From contig NZ_JADEXS020000001.1 in NCBI RefSeq assembly GCF_015207005.2, positions 7,277,001 through 7,341,000 on the forward strand: a DNA stretch of 64,000 nt. Reading direction: 5' to 3'. Made by a program: the position numbers and the translations under genes. Position 1 is the stretch's first letter. The number at the start of each line of letters is the position of its first letter. The stretch comes from Desmonostoc muscorum LEGE 12446. Lineage in GTDB: Bacteria; Cyanobacteriota; Cyanobacteriia; Cyanobacteriales; Nostocaceae. The notes below the pieces were generated by a model. That model ran no database searches, had not been told where the DNA came from, and worked only from the letters and a program-made list of their open reading frames with translations. This document shows positions 26,195 through 34,866 of this stretch, piece by piece.

Positions 26195-27322
26195 ATGTCT
26201 GTAGTTGAAAATTATAAAATTGATCGCATTCTCGCAGTTGATGATACACGAGACAATCTCATTTTGGTGCAAACAATTTTAGAAAGTGAGGGTTATGAAG
26301 TTGATTTGGCTCCAGATGGGATAACGGCTTTGGGGAAAATAGAACAATGTCCACCGGATTTGATTTTGCTAGATGTGATGATGCCGGGGATGGATGGGTA
26401 TGAAGTTACACGTCGTATTCGTAATAACCCTGCAATTACTAGTTATATTCCAATTTTGCTGATCACTGCTTTTCACGAATCCAGCGTTGTTGAAGGTTTG
26501 GATGCTGGTGCTGACGATTTTATCCGCAAACCATTTGATACCGACGAACTCTTGGCAAGAGTGCGATCGCTGTTGCGTCTCAAGCACAGTCTCGACGAAC
26601 AACAAAAAATGGCACGCCAACGAGAAGACTTCGTTTCCCGTCTAACTCATGATTTGCGAACTCCCTTGGTAGCCGCCGATCGCATGTTAAATCTGTTCGA
26701 GATGGAAACATTCTGCAAAATTTCGCCGGAAATGAAAACAGCGATCGCGGTGATGATTCGCAGTAACGAAAATTTAATGCTCATGGTAAACACCCTCCTA
26801 GAAGTTTATCGCTTTGAAGCAGGTAAAAAAACCTTGAATTGGGAGGTATGCGATTTGCCAGAAGTCGCTCAAGAAGTGGTGAGCGAAATCATAGCTCTAA
26901 CTAATGAAAAAGGTTTGACTTTGAAAGTGGATACCAGTGAATTAGACCCACTGGATAAAAATGCTGGTATAGTTATGGGCGATCGGCTCGAACTCAGGCG
27001 AGTACTATACAACTTAATTGCAAATGCCATCAAATTTACAGACACAGGAGGCATAACAGTCCGCATTTTTGAAAAATCACCACATTCTAAACATCAAGAT
27101 TGGGTAACAATAGAAGTAGAAGATACAGGATATGGAATTGCGCCTGAAGACCAGGCAACAATTTTCGAGCGATTTCGCCAAGGTAGAAACAAACGCTCAG
27201 GTAGTGGCTTAGGATTACATCTATCTCACCGAATTGTAGAAGCACACACAGGAACTATCCAAGTAGCCTCTGAAGTTGGTAAAGGCAGCTTATTCACTGT
27301 TCAACTACCCAAGAATATTTGA
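26195..27322 (+). CDS. Receiver-histidine kinase
   Basis: 375 residues. Receiver at about 10-130 (AVDDTRDNLILVQTILESE; acceptor Asp in LILLDVMMPGMDG), HisKA with RLTHDLRTPLVAADR (about 150-215), and HATPase_c ending IQVASEVGKGSLFTVQLP. The phosphorylatable His and the N and G boxes (NLIANAIKF, DTGYGI, GSGLGLHL) are intact. It is the second gene of a receiver-kinase pair; the two may form a relay. No membrane segment. Confidence 0.92.
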   Translation: MSVVENYKIDRILAVDDTRDNLILVQTILESEGYEVDLAPDGITALGKIEQCPPDLILLDVMMPGMDGYEVTRRIRNNPAITSYIPILLITAFHESSVVEGLDAGADDFIRKPFDTDELLARVRSLLRLKHSLDEQQKMARQREDFVSRLTHDLRTPLVAADRMLNLFEMETFCKISPEMKTAIAVMIRSNENLMLMVNTLLEVYRFEAGKKTLNWEVCDLPEVAQEVVSEIIALTNEKGLTLKVDTSELDPLDKNAGIVMGDRLELRRVLYNLIANAIKFTDTGGITVRIFEKSPHSKHQDWVTIEVEDTGYGIAPEDQATIFERFRQGRNKRSGSGLGLHLSHRIVEAHTGTIQVASEVGKGSLFTVQLPKNI

Positions 27323-27375
27323 GATCATTTTTGCCTAAGCTTGTAAAAAAAACTCAAAAATTTTCTGCTGGAGTA

Positions 27376-27831
27376 TTAATCTTGGCAAACCTCAAAAGCT
27401 GGGTTCAAACTGGATTTTCCCTCAAGCACGCGACGAATTACAGCTTCTAAATCCTCGATCATGTAGGGTTTGCTAATGTAATCATTAAAGCCAGCTTTGA
27501 GGATACGCTCTTGATCCTCCCTACTGGCTAAAGCTGTGACTGCAACCACTGGGATTTTGTAAGTTAGGGGTTCTTGCTTCAAATGACACGCAACATCGAT
27601 ACCGCTCAGACCTGGTAACAAAATATCCAACAAGATCAAGTCAGGTTGATATTCTTTAGCCACCAGCACCGTTGCAGAACAATCTGTTTGACAAATGAAT
27701 CTACAACCAATTGACTCTAGAGCATAGCTAATTAGCAGAAGACTATCATCATGGTCTTCCACTACCAAAATCAAAGGCTGGTGAGAGTTTTGCTTCTTTT
27801 CATCACTCATGAATGAATGTGCCAAATACAT
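27376..27831 (-). CDS. Single-domain response regulator (CheY-like)
   Basis: 151 residues from the ATG at 27831, with GGAG five bases upstream; an internal ATG at 27810 is an alternative. Receiver domain only (ILVVEDHDDSLLLISYALES; acceptor Asp in LILLDILLPGLSG; conserved Thr/Ala and Lys in VVAVTALAS and YISKPY). No output domain. Convergent with the two receiver-kinase genes across 53 bp and probably part of the same phosphorelay. Confidence 0.9.
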   Translation of the reverse strand: MYLAHSFMSDEKKQNSHQPLILVVEDHDDSLLLISYALESIGCRFICQTDCSATVLVAKEYQPDLILLDILLPGLSGIDVACHLKQEPLTYKIPVVAVTALASREDQERILKAGFNDYISKPYMIEDLEAVIRRVLEGKSSLNPAFEVCQD

Positions 27832-28641
27832 CTCTTCTCCAGAAGATTTTATTAGGATTCATTGTCTTTCTTGAGAGATACAGACGAGGCTTGCTGGAAA
27901 CGATAAAATAGTGGTCAGAAAGAATTAGGTTTTGTTTTGCTTTAGCCTAGCTAATAATCCTCGCCCACGTAAAAAAAGCTGAGGTAAGAAAGCCTCAAGC
28001 TTATACCTTTAGTAGATACTTTTCGATTATACGCAAAATTACAAAATATTTTCTTAATCGATTCATAATAACTTTATATAGTAAAGCTCTAGAAACTTCA
28101 AATGATTATTTGCAACACTATCGCTTGAACTATCGGTTTGTCAAATTAAAAAGATACTGAAAGTTAAGCAATAACACTAGCAACTGTTAAATTACTTACT
28201 ATAGTTTAAGTAATGAATAGATTTAGATTTTAACAGCGATCATTTATTCAGTTTCACCCCTTGGCTTTAAATGACCTTACAAAGATAATAGAAAGCATTA
28301 ATGCTCAAGCAGTGTTTTGAGAGGATTTCGCAACTTAAAGTTATTGGCAAATCGGTAAGAGGGAAGTTAGGCATAAGAGAGGGTTATTGAGGTACAAGCA
28401 TTTGAACATTGCTGTTTTAGACTGTCCACCAGTTTACCATAAAGCTGATGCAGAAATTTGTTTTTAGATGATTGCAATTATTTAATATTGTATAAAATAA
28501 AAACATTAAGTACTTGGGCGTAAATAAATTAAACTTTCTAAGTAGCTTCTTGGTTCGCAACATTTTAGTCTTGACACGCTACTACAAAGACTTAATTTTG
28601 TTCAAAAATCAAACCGGATTCCCATATCAGATTTGATAATC

Positions 28642-28753
28642 TTTGAACACATCCTAGAGGAAGATGACTATAATTAAGACCAAGTTTAAATTAATTTTGG
28701 TGTGTCGAATAACTGCTTTCTATGGAGGTTTAGCGCTCAGCTAAGCCTTTTTT
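28642..28753 (+). ncRNA. Small-RNA-like unit A
   Basis: Begins TTTGAACACATCCTAGAGG, has TATAAT at 28669-28674, a middle block TTTAAATTAATTTTGGTGTG and ends in a terminator, stem GGTTTAGC/GCTAAGCC (28727-28747) plus T-run. If TATAAT is the -10 box, the RNA would be about 72 nt. Confidence 0.6.
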
Positions 28754-28789
28754 ATTATTACTATAATTATTTTTGAATAAGCCGATAAA

Positions 28790-28897
28790 ATATTTGTCTA
28801 CTCTCTTAAGACAGATGTATTTGTCAATTAAAATGACTAAATTCTCCTGATAGACTCTACTCTTACCTGAGGCTTGGTTTACAACCAAGCCTTTTTT
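28790..28897 (+). ncRNA. Small-RNA-like unit B
   Basis: 148 bp after unit A. Upstream block ATTTGTCTACTCTCTTAAGA then CAGATG, and a terminator with a 9-bp stem GGCTTGGTT/AACCAAGCC (28871-28891) plus six T. Confidence 0.55.
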
Positions 28898-29229
28898 ATC
28901 GAGACAGAATTCAAGAGTCAGGAGCCAGAATTCAGTTGCGTATTTTGTCCGACTACCCAATAAATTAAAGCCCACTAAATAGTTCGCGTAGCGTCTCTGA
29001 AAGAGAAGATTTAGTGGTGTTCAAGATGCTAGCGAACTCGCTCTAAGCGTTCGTCTAGCGTCTCGTAGAGAGCCTATGCCGTTCGCGTAGCGGCGACCAC
29101 AGGAGAAGGAGAAGAAAAGGCTTGAGGCTACGCTATCAGTGGCGGTTGATAATGCCCTACGAAGAGTGATTTAGACTTCTGAATTATTCTTCAAGTCACT
29201 AGATTTATTTGCAGATTATACTTTTCGCT

Positions 29230-29333
29230 TCATCTTTTAATTTAGATGTATTAGAATTAAGTATAATTTAATATAATTTGTTTGTATCAAGCACGGGTAT
29301 TAGATTAATGTCTAGGTTAAATCAGACCTTTTT
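29230..29333 (+). ncRNA. Small-RNA-like unit C (weak)
   Basis: Contains TTTAGATGTATTAGAATTAA, then AAGTATAATTTAATATAATT and ATCAAGCACG as in the other units, but the terminator (around 29310-29333, CTAGGTTAAATCAGACC plus five T) is weak. Confidence 0.35.
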
Positions 29334-29375
29334 CATATCCAGAAATTCTTAATTTACCAACAGATTGTACAATTT

Positions 29376-29483
29376 TTGTAAACACACTATAGACAGATGA
29401 AGTGAAGTGAAAGTAATTCTAAATTAGCTAGGTATGGTAAACACTTGGTATATATAGGGCGTGGCTTTTAGCCATGCCTTTTT
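29376..29483 (+). ncRNA. Small-RNA-like unit D
   Basis: 146 bp after unit C. Contains AAACACACTATAGACAGATGA, then TAATTCTAAATTAGC, AACACTTGGTATATATAG and a terminator with stem GGCGTGGC/GCCATGCC (29458-29478) plus T-run. Confidence 0.55.
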
Positions 29484-29699
29484 CATGAGTAATACCAAAG
29501 AAAATTTATAACTAGCTAGTAAGTTAATTATTATAATTTGCTCTAAACGAGAGATTAATATCAATTTATAAGATGTTTAACACCCTACTAAAGGAATAGA
29601 AAATTTTCTAAAAAACTGCCGTTTAGTGTTCTAAAATACTATATACAAATAGTCCATGCAGCAAAAACCATCAATACCATATATACGGCAATCTTCGTA

Positions 29700-29804
29700 T
29701 CATTCTATGGATAGTAGAAATAACTATTTTTCAGAGTTAATATTCAGCCTGTTAATGCCTGAAAAACGTGTATGTACCCTGGAATAATACCCAGGGTTTT
29801 TTTT
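29700..29804 (+). ncRNA. Small-RNA-like unit E (divergent)
   Basis: Ends in a strong terminator, stem ACCCTGG/CCAGGGT (29776-29797) plus eight T. The upstream block is only loosely like the others (CTATGGATAGTAGAAATAAC). Membership in the family is tentative. Confidence 0.4.
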
Positions 29805-29903
29805 AACCTGATATCAGCCAAAGAGAAACTTTCAAATCTATCTGTTGCAAATTCTCTTTGCGCTTGTCATTAGCACAGTTATGTGTCCTATAGTAATCTG
29901 CTT

Positions 29904-30060
29904 TAAGGGAACTCCAAGAAATAAAATTATCCAATCTTGTGGGGTGGGCAGCGTTCGACTGAGCGCTCACGTCGAAGTCTTGCCTGCCTTATGGACTGGG
30001 CACTCGTGTCGGCTCTTTAGCGATTTTTTGTTCCCGTGGTATCTCCAAGAGAAGACTAAA
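29904..30060. repeat. MITE-like element, family 2, copy 1 (incomplete)
   Basis: Left end AAGGGAACTCCAAGAAATAA continuing AATTATCCAATCTTGTGGGG, as in the copies at 34726-34826 and 38782-38885; the right end is not clearly matched. It lies within the small-RNA-like array and separates decayed unit traces. Confidence 0.5.
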
Positions 30061-30510
30061 GTCGTCATTACAAATCTTAAATTATTTATACTGTCCTACT
30101 GAAACTGAAGTCAGTGTAATTCTGATTTAGCTAGATCTGGTAATACGAATTATCGGTCAATACGGTTCAGTTAAGGCTAAAACTCTTGGTCAAAGTCAAT
30201 TTTTTTGAACGAACCGCATTCGCGTAGCGTCTCGTAGAGAAGAACGCAAAGGACACAAAGAGAAGAAAGAAAGAAAGGCTTAACTGAACTGTATTGAATT
30301 ATCGGTGAAAATGCGTCCAATTATTTTAGAACTGAAAACTAATCGTAACTTTACCACTTAACCGTGTAAATACTTGGTATAAAATTAATTATAACTTTAC
30401 CCTAAGTCTCGATCATATCTAAGCTAGGTTAATTGTATATTTTTATATATACTTAAAATAGAAAAGTCACTATTTTGACAAATTAATTCAATATCAAATT
30501 TCACAATATT

Positions 30511-30621
30511 TAGACACATCCTCTAGGATGATGATCTGTAAACAGAGTAGAACTAAATTAATTTAGTACGTTGTTAAGCACAGCAATTATTCCGGTTTGG
30601 TTTAGAGCCAAACCTTTTTTT
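30511..30621 (+). ncRNA. Small-RNA-like unit F
   Basis: TAGACACATCCTCTAGGATG at 30511, GTAAACAGAG in the -10 zone, AACTAAATTAATTTAGTACG, TTAAGCAC, then a terminator with stem GGTTTGG/CCAAACC (30594-30614) plus seven T. Confidence 0.6.
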
Positions 30622-30660
30622 ATTCAGTAACCAAAAAAATGGTATACCAGATTTTTCAAT

Positions 30661-30769
30661 ATTTGGACACAGCCCATAGGAAGATGAACTAAAGTAAGAG
30701 TGGGTCTAAATTAATCTTGGTGTAGTAAATGCTTGGTATATATAGAGGCTTGGCCTAGCCAAGCCTTTT
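30661..30769 (+). ncRNA. Small-RNA-like unit G
   Basis: Starts exactly 150 bp after unit F: ATTTGGACACAGCCCATAGG, AAGATGAACTAAAG, GTCTAAATTAATCTTGGTGT, TGCTTGGTATATATAG and a terminator with stem GGCTTGGC/GCCAAGCC (30747-30765) plus four T. Confidence 0.65.
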
Positions 30770-30810
30770 ATTATCAATTATTAAGTAATTCCTTACCAAT
30801 TTTTAGAATA

Positions 30811-30923
30811 TTTGGACACAACCTATAGGAAGATGAACTGTCTTTAAAGTCAGTCTAAATTAATTTTGGATGTCTTTTTAAGCACTAAATATATGTAGGC
30901 TTAGCCCAGTGCTAAGCCTTTTT
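30811..30923 (+). ncRNA. Small-RNA-like unit H
   Basis: Starts exactly 150 bp after unit G: TTTGGACACAACCTATAGGA, AGATGAACTG, GTCTAAATTAATTTTGGATG, TTAAGCACTAAATATATGTA and a terminator with stem GGCTTAGC/GCTAAGCC (30898-30918) plus five T. The best-preserved member with unit G. Confidence 0.65.
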
Positions 30924-30990
30924 ACTGAGTTGCTGCGGCAATTGTGAGGCTGATTGCAAAATTATCATCAATATTATGAAAGAATTGCAT

Positions 30991-31082
30991 AATTGACTAT
31001 GTACCGTAGCCTAGCAGATGCGATTCTAGTATCAGGGAATAAAGATGGATGCCCCTGGTGTTGACTTGACCAGGGGCTTTTT
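30991..31082 (+). ncRNA. Small-RNA-like unit I (divergent)
   Basis: TTGACTATGTACCGTAGCCT, AGCAGATGCG and a terminator with an 8-bp stem GCCCCTGG/CCAGGGGC (31051-31077) plus five T. The upstream block shares the CCTAG.AGATG core with the other units, but the middle block is lost. Confidence 0.45.
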
Positions 31083-31668
31083 AATTTCCTGTAAAATGTT
31101 GCGATCGCACTATTGTCTATGCACTCACTGTCCAGTGAAGAGCGATCGCCTAGATTGTCAATCAAAAGGGACTGGGAGAGAATTTCACCCCACCCCTCCC
31201 ACACTCCCAATAGGTGAGAGGCTTCTTACTTTTTCAGCTAAGGAAGTAAACCAAGATATACTTAGTTTCACTAACTATTAGTTTTTCATAAATTTAAACA
31301 ATCATATATTTTATTGTCTAAGGACTTGAATTTTACCTATAGCCATGTAATACTCCTAAAATAAACACCGTAAACTCGGTAGACAAGTAGTATTTTACAA
31401 GGGGCAAGTACTGTACAGTTAAATTATTCACATCCTCGTAATGGTCATGCAGAGATGACTTTTGTGGGTCATGTCTGTTGTTTTTTTGCATCCTGGGATC
31501 GCTGTTGTTCATGCAATATTTGCCGGTATTGGCTAAGTTTATTGATATAGGGACGAATAAACCGGTGGATAGTTAACCTGAAACTTCAGTCCTAGAAAAT
31601 TTCTTTTCTCCACTCCCTACTCCCTTTTCAACTCAGGTCTAATCACAAAATTACAAATGGTATGACTT

Positions 31669-32538
31669 ATGAGCTTAAATAGCCAAGTTCTAGACAGACC
31701 GATTTTTGAGGATTTGCCATCTGTAGAGGCTGACCTCAGTTACCTGCTGCCAATAACAGACAAGCTTTTCAACTACGCTTATGAACCACCATCAAGTGTT
31801 CTCCGTTCCAATGGCAGCTATCAGTCATACAAGGTGCCAATCTACAATGCTCGTTCGATCTCAGAGAATATCTCGCTAGATCGAGAAGGTTTCGCATTTA
31901 CTGAGCATAATACCAGGGTTCGTAACTTTTACGATGAAGAGGAAATACGCCAAGTTTATTACCCAGAAGCAAAACAGTTATTAAAAGAAGTGACTGGTGC
32001 AACTGAGGTAGTGATATTCGATCACACCTTGCGTAATGCTGCATTGATGAAGCAGGACATCAACAATGGCATTAGGGAACCCGTCAAGCGCGTACACAAT
32101 GACTTCAGCACTTCCGGCGGACATAGACGCGCACGCAGAGAGTTGGCAGCGCAGGGTATAGATAACATTGACAGCCTATTACAACAACGGTTTGCAATTA
32201 TCAATGTTTGGCGAGGAATTGGTGACACAATTCAAGAATCACCATTAACACTATGTGATGCCCAAAGTGTTGCACCAACAGATCTGGTAATTAATAACCT
32301 AATATACCGCGATCGCATTGGTGAAACCTACGCCGTCACTTACAACCCAAAACATAAGTGGTACTACTTCCCACAAATGCAAAGGAACGAAGCGCTATTT
32401 ATCAAGTGTTTCGACTCCGCAGACGACGGACGCGCCCGCTTTGCACTCCATACAGCATTTGAAGACCCCACCAGCCCGCCGAATCCACCTCCACGGGAGA
32501 GTATCGAGTTGCGGACATTCGTGTTCTATCCTGGATAG
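31669..32538 (+). CDS. CmcJ/NvfI-type 2-oxoglutarate/Fe oxygenase-like protein
   Basis: 289 residues, soluble. The family signature VHNDFSTSGG (His and Asp as likely iron ligands), the C-terminal FALHTAFEDP with the third His, and IELRTFVFYP near the end place it in the CmcJ/NvfI group of non-heme iron oxidoreductases, known from cephamycin hydroxylation and fungal terpenoid pathways. Substrate unknown here; no biosynthetic partners are next to it. The upstream region 31083-31668 holds one HIP1-rich stretch and no other gene. Confidence 0.8.
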   Translation: MSLNSQVLDRPIFEDLPSVEADLSYLLPITDKLFNYAYEPPSSVLRSNGSYQSYKVPIYNARSISENISLDREGFAFTEHNTRVRNFYDEEEIRQVYYPEAKQLLKEVTGATEVVIFDHTLRNAALMKQDINNGIREPVKRVHNDFSTSGGHRRARRELAAQGIDNIDSLLQQRFAIINVWRGIGDTIQESPLTLCDAQSVAPTDLVINNLIYRDRIGETYAVTYNPKHKWYYFPQMQRNEALFIKCFDSADDGRARFALHTAFEDPTSPPNPPPRESIELRTFVFYPG

Positions 32539-32581
32539 TTTAGTAGTGCTGAATACTAAATTTTGAGTATTAAATATTGAC

Positions 32582-32620
32582 AATCTCCCGCTAAAATGCT
32601 TGTGATTCTAGCGGGAGATT
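32582..32620. terminator. Perfect 12-bp hairpin between convergent genes
   Basis: AATCTCCCGCTA and TAGCGGGAGATT flank a 15-base loop between the oxygenase stop and the end of the small secreted-protein gene. Without a clear T-run on the plus strand it may be a bidirectional terminator or RNA-stabilising hairpin. Confidence 0.5.
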
Positions 32621-32649
32621 CTTCGGCTAGACTTATGAATTTAATACAA

Positions 32650-32808
32650 CTAAGCTCCTGAGCGATCGCTTGTAGAATTTACTGGTGATTGATCTTTACT
32701 TCTTCTACAACTTACTAAAGTATCTCGATCCTGATTATTATCAGCAAATACATCTGCTGTCCCAAGGATGGTAATTGCTGCTGCAATTAACAAAATTGCA
32801 TATTTCAT
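32650..32808 (-). CDS. Small secreted protein downstream of the rhodanese
   Basis: 52 residues from the ATG at 32808, with GGAG seven bases upstream. It has a clear signal peptide (MKYAILLIAAAITILGTADV, cleavage likely near VFA) followed by a short hydrophilic mature part with one cysteine. It starts 20 bp after the rhodanese stop, in the same direction, so the two are probably cotranscribed. I do not recognise the family. A secreted peptide of about 30 residues with one Cys next to a sulfurtransferase is suggestive but not more. Confidence 0.65.
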   Translation of the reverse strand: MKYAILLIAAAITILGTADVFADNNQDRDTLVSCRRSKDQSPVNSTSDRSGA

Positions 32809-32828
32809 ACATTTCTCCTGATTTGGTA

Positions 32829-33785
32829 TTAACTTAATTTTTCTTCTCCAGTAGCTACTGGTAAATCTTTTTGAGCGCTATACTCAGTCCAAGCACCTTC
32901 ATAGATCCTGACTTTTGGATAACCAAGAAGATGCTTTAAGACGACATATTGTAATGTTGCTTCTCTTCCTGTGCTACAAGAAACAATAATGTCACTTGAG
33001 GGATTAATCTTTTTATCTGTGAGAATTTTCTTAATGTCGTCTAATGACTTTAATTTGTGAGGATTCTTAGCATCCACAAATGTCACCCAAGGAATATTCC
33101 GTGCACCAGGAATATGTCCGTTGCGTATCCAAATATTTTCTTCACCCCGAAATAATTTTTCTGGTCTGGGGTCAATAAAAGTAACTCCTGGCTTTCCAAT
33201 GAGCTTTTTCACATCATTTAAAGTCACTCGAACTGAAGGGTTATCCCGAACTGTGAATTTGCCTACTGAGTATTTAGGAAATTCTTTGGTTACATCTTGA
33301 GCAGCTTTATAACCTGTGTAGCCACCATCTAATACAGCGATATCTTTCAGTCCAGAACGTTCTAGTAGATAAGCAACCATTGTTGCACCTAAAACATCCC
33401 TGTCATCTGAATATACAAGAACACGACTGTTATTTGTTAATCCGGAATTAGCAAAAATTTCTCCTAGTTTTTGATTGTTCCAATACTGCACGGGTAAGCC
33501 TTCTTTTGGCCCGCGAAAAGCAGTATCAGCAATATTCACCGCACCCGGAAGGTGTCCTTCTATATAGTCGAGAGGAAAGTTACGTACATCCAAAATTCGC
33601 AAATTTGCATTTTTGGAATTCTCTACAACCCAATTTGGTGAAACAAGCTGAATATTAGCACGAGGATTAGCTGAGAATGCCGAAAAAGGTAATAACGGGA
33701 CAATCACCACAACAGCAAAAAATACTGCTACCAAAGTAAATAACTTCGGTTTTTTCAACTTTGACAATAAATATCTTAAATTCAT
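32829..33785 (-). CDS. Membrane-anchored two-domain rhodanese sulfurtransferase
   Basis: 318 residues. An N-terminal hydrophobic anchor or signal (LFTLVAVFFAVVVIVPLLPF) is followed by two rhodanese domains: the first about 45-165 (WVVENSKNANLRILDVR, without a catalytic Cys) and the second about 180-310 with the active-site loop SCSTGREAT (catalytic Cys). This is the thiosulfate/3-mercaptopyruvate sulfurtransferase layout, directed here to the periplasm or thylakoid lumen side. Transfers sulfane sulfur to an acceptor; the acceptor is not known. First gene of a unit with the small secreted protein. Confidence 0.88.
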   Translation of the reverse strand: MNLRYLLSKLKKPKLFTLVAVFFAVVVIVPLLPFSAFSANPRANIQLVSPNWVVENSKNANLRILDVRNFPLDYIEGHLPGAVNIADTAFRGPKEGLPVQYWNNQKLGEIFANSGLTNNSRVLVYSDDRDVLGATMVAYLLERSGLKDIAVLDGGYTGYKAAQDVTKEFPKYSVGKFTVRDNPSVRVTLNDVKKLIGKPGVTFIDPRPEKLFRGEENIWIRNGHIPGARNIPWVTFVDAKNPHKLKSLDDIKKILTDKKINPSSDIIVSCSTGREATLQYVVLKHLLGYPKVRIYEGAWTEYSAQKDLPVATGEEKLS

Positions 33786-34161
33786 GTCTACATTCCTGAA
33801 CTATCTAATAAAGCTCTTGTGTAAGTCAGCCAAACAACTTGTGCAGCCTTTGTACAAAGTTGCCAAATACACATATCTGTCCGTTTTACCACTTAAAATA
33901 CTGTAAGTCGGTCGATAAAAAGTATTTAGTGTAAATAATCATCTCATATTAACAAACAGAACACAAGTAATACAAATGACGATATGTGTATCAATATTTT
34001 GTATTTTCTGTATAAATTTAAGGAATAAATTCGTTGTAGGGGCGTACATCTGTACGCACTTACATATGTATCTGTATTAAATATTTTGTCAAAATGGTAT
34101 CACGCAGCGCAACGCACCCTACATTGAAATTTCTCAGTCCCGCTCTGAACATTATAAAAGT
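33786..34161. other. 376-bp divergent intergenic region
   Basis: Between the divergent rhodanese and acetyltransferase genes. Holds a GTAGGGGCGTACATCTGTAC palindromic repeat (34036-34063) and a degenerate GCAACGCACCCTAC repeat end (34110-34123). Otherwise AT-rich; promoters for both genes must lie here. Confidence 0.55.
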
Positions 34162-34671
34162 ATGAGGGTAAATAACTCGAACTTATGCTTATACAAAACT
34201 GAGGAAGCTGACCTTGATTACATTCTGGGTGCTGAAACTGATGATGAAAATCGCCAGTATATAATTCCTTGGTCACGTGAACAACATTTACAAGCTATAG
34301 TAAATCCTGATATTGCTCATCTGATTGTTAAAAATGAAACAAGAGTAGGTTACGTTATCCTAGCAGGGTTGCTTGATTCCAATCAAAGCATTGAATTTCG
34401 TCGAATTGTGATTACTGAAAAAGGAAAAGGTTATGGCAAAGTGACAGTTCAAATGATTAAACAATTAGCATTCGAGACTTACAAGGCTCATAGATTATGG
34501 TTGGATGTCAAAGTACAAAATAAACTAGCCCAAGCTGTCTATAAAAAATCAGGTTTTGTAGTAGAAGGGACGTTGCGTGAATGTTTGAAAGTAGAAGGGA
34601 AGTATGATTCCTTAATTATTATGTCTATCTTGCAGCAAGAGTATTTTAAGGAGTGTCTGAACTTAGAGTGA
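34162..34671 (+). CDS. GNAT N-acetyltransferase (RimJ/RimL-like)
   Basis: 169 residues. Acetyl-CoA-binding motif A is visible as FRRIVITEKGKGYGKVTVQ, followed by the helix and HRLWLDVKVQNKLAQAVYKKSGF typical of RimJ/RimL-type proteins. The acceptor is unknown; such proteins acetylate protein N-termini or small amines. Single gene. Confidence 0.85.
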   Translation: MRVNNSNLCLYKTEEADLDYILGAETDDENRQYIIPWSREQHLQAIVNPDIAHLIVKNETRVGYVILAGLLDSNQSIEFRRIVITEKGKGYGKVTVQMIKQLAFETYKAHRLWLDVKVQNKLAQAVYKKSGFVVEGTLRECLKVEGKYDSLIIMSILQQEYFKECLNLE

Positions 34672-34725
34672 GGTACAGATAATCGTAGGGAACATGGCTG
34701 TGCCCCTATCCGTATACTTCATTTA

Positions 34726-34826
34726 GGGAACTTCAAGAAATAAATTATCCAATTTTGTGGGGCGGGCGAGACGCCCACCCCACAAGAGTTAATTGTATAT
34801 TTTTTTATTTGGAAGTCCCTTACCTG
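34726..34826. repeat. MITE-like element, family 2, copy 2
   Basis: Outer inverted repeats AGGGAACTTCAAGAAATAAA and TATTTGGAAGTCCCTTA, with an inner hairpin GTGGGGCGGGCG / CGCCCACCCCAC. Same ends as 38782-38885 and the left half of 29904-30060. Confidence 0.65.
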
Positions 34827-34866
34827 AAATACGCTGTAAATCTGAGAACCACTCACTAGAGCAAAT

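Larger units (their letters stand above)
27832..31668. other. 3.8-kb region without protein genes; small-RNA-like tandem array
   Basis: No convincing protein gene occurs in 3.8 kb. 27832-28640 is AT-rich and featureless to me. From 28642 to 31082 there are about nine repeated units with terminators (listed separately). 28980-29130 holds a direct-repeat cluster of GCGTAGCG / GTCTCGTAGAGA type, and 29904-30060 a MITE-like element. Traces of decayed units (GTAATTCTGATTTAGCTAG near 30117; TGTAAATACTTGGTATA near 30366) lie beyond that element. Confidence 0.7.

Noticed and set aside
28730..28975. An 81-codon minus-strand open frame in the small-RNA array, and other short frames at 29845-30102 and 30974-31281
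   Set aside because: They cover terminators and dispersed repeats, have no ribosome-binding site or family features, and are best seen as chance frames.
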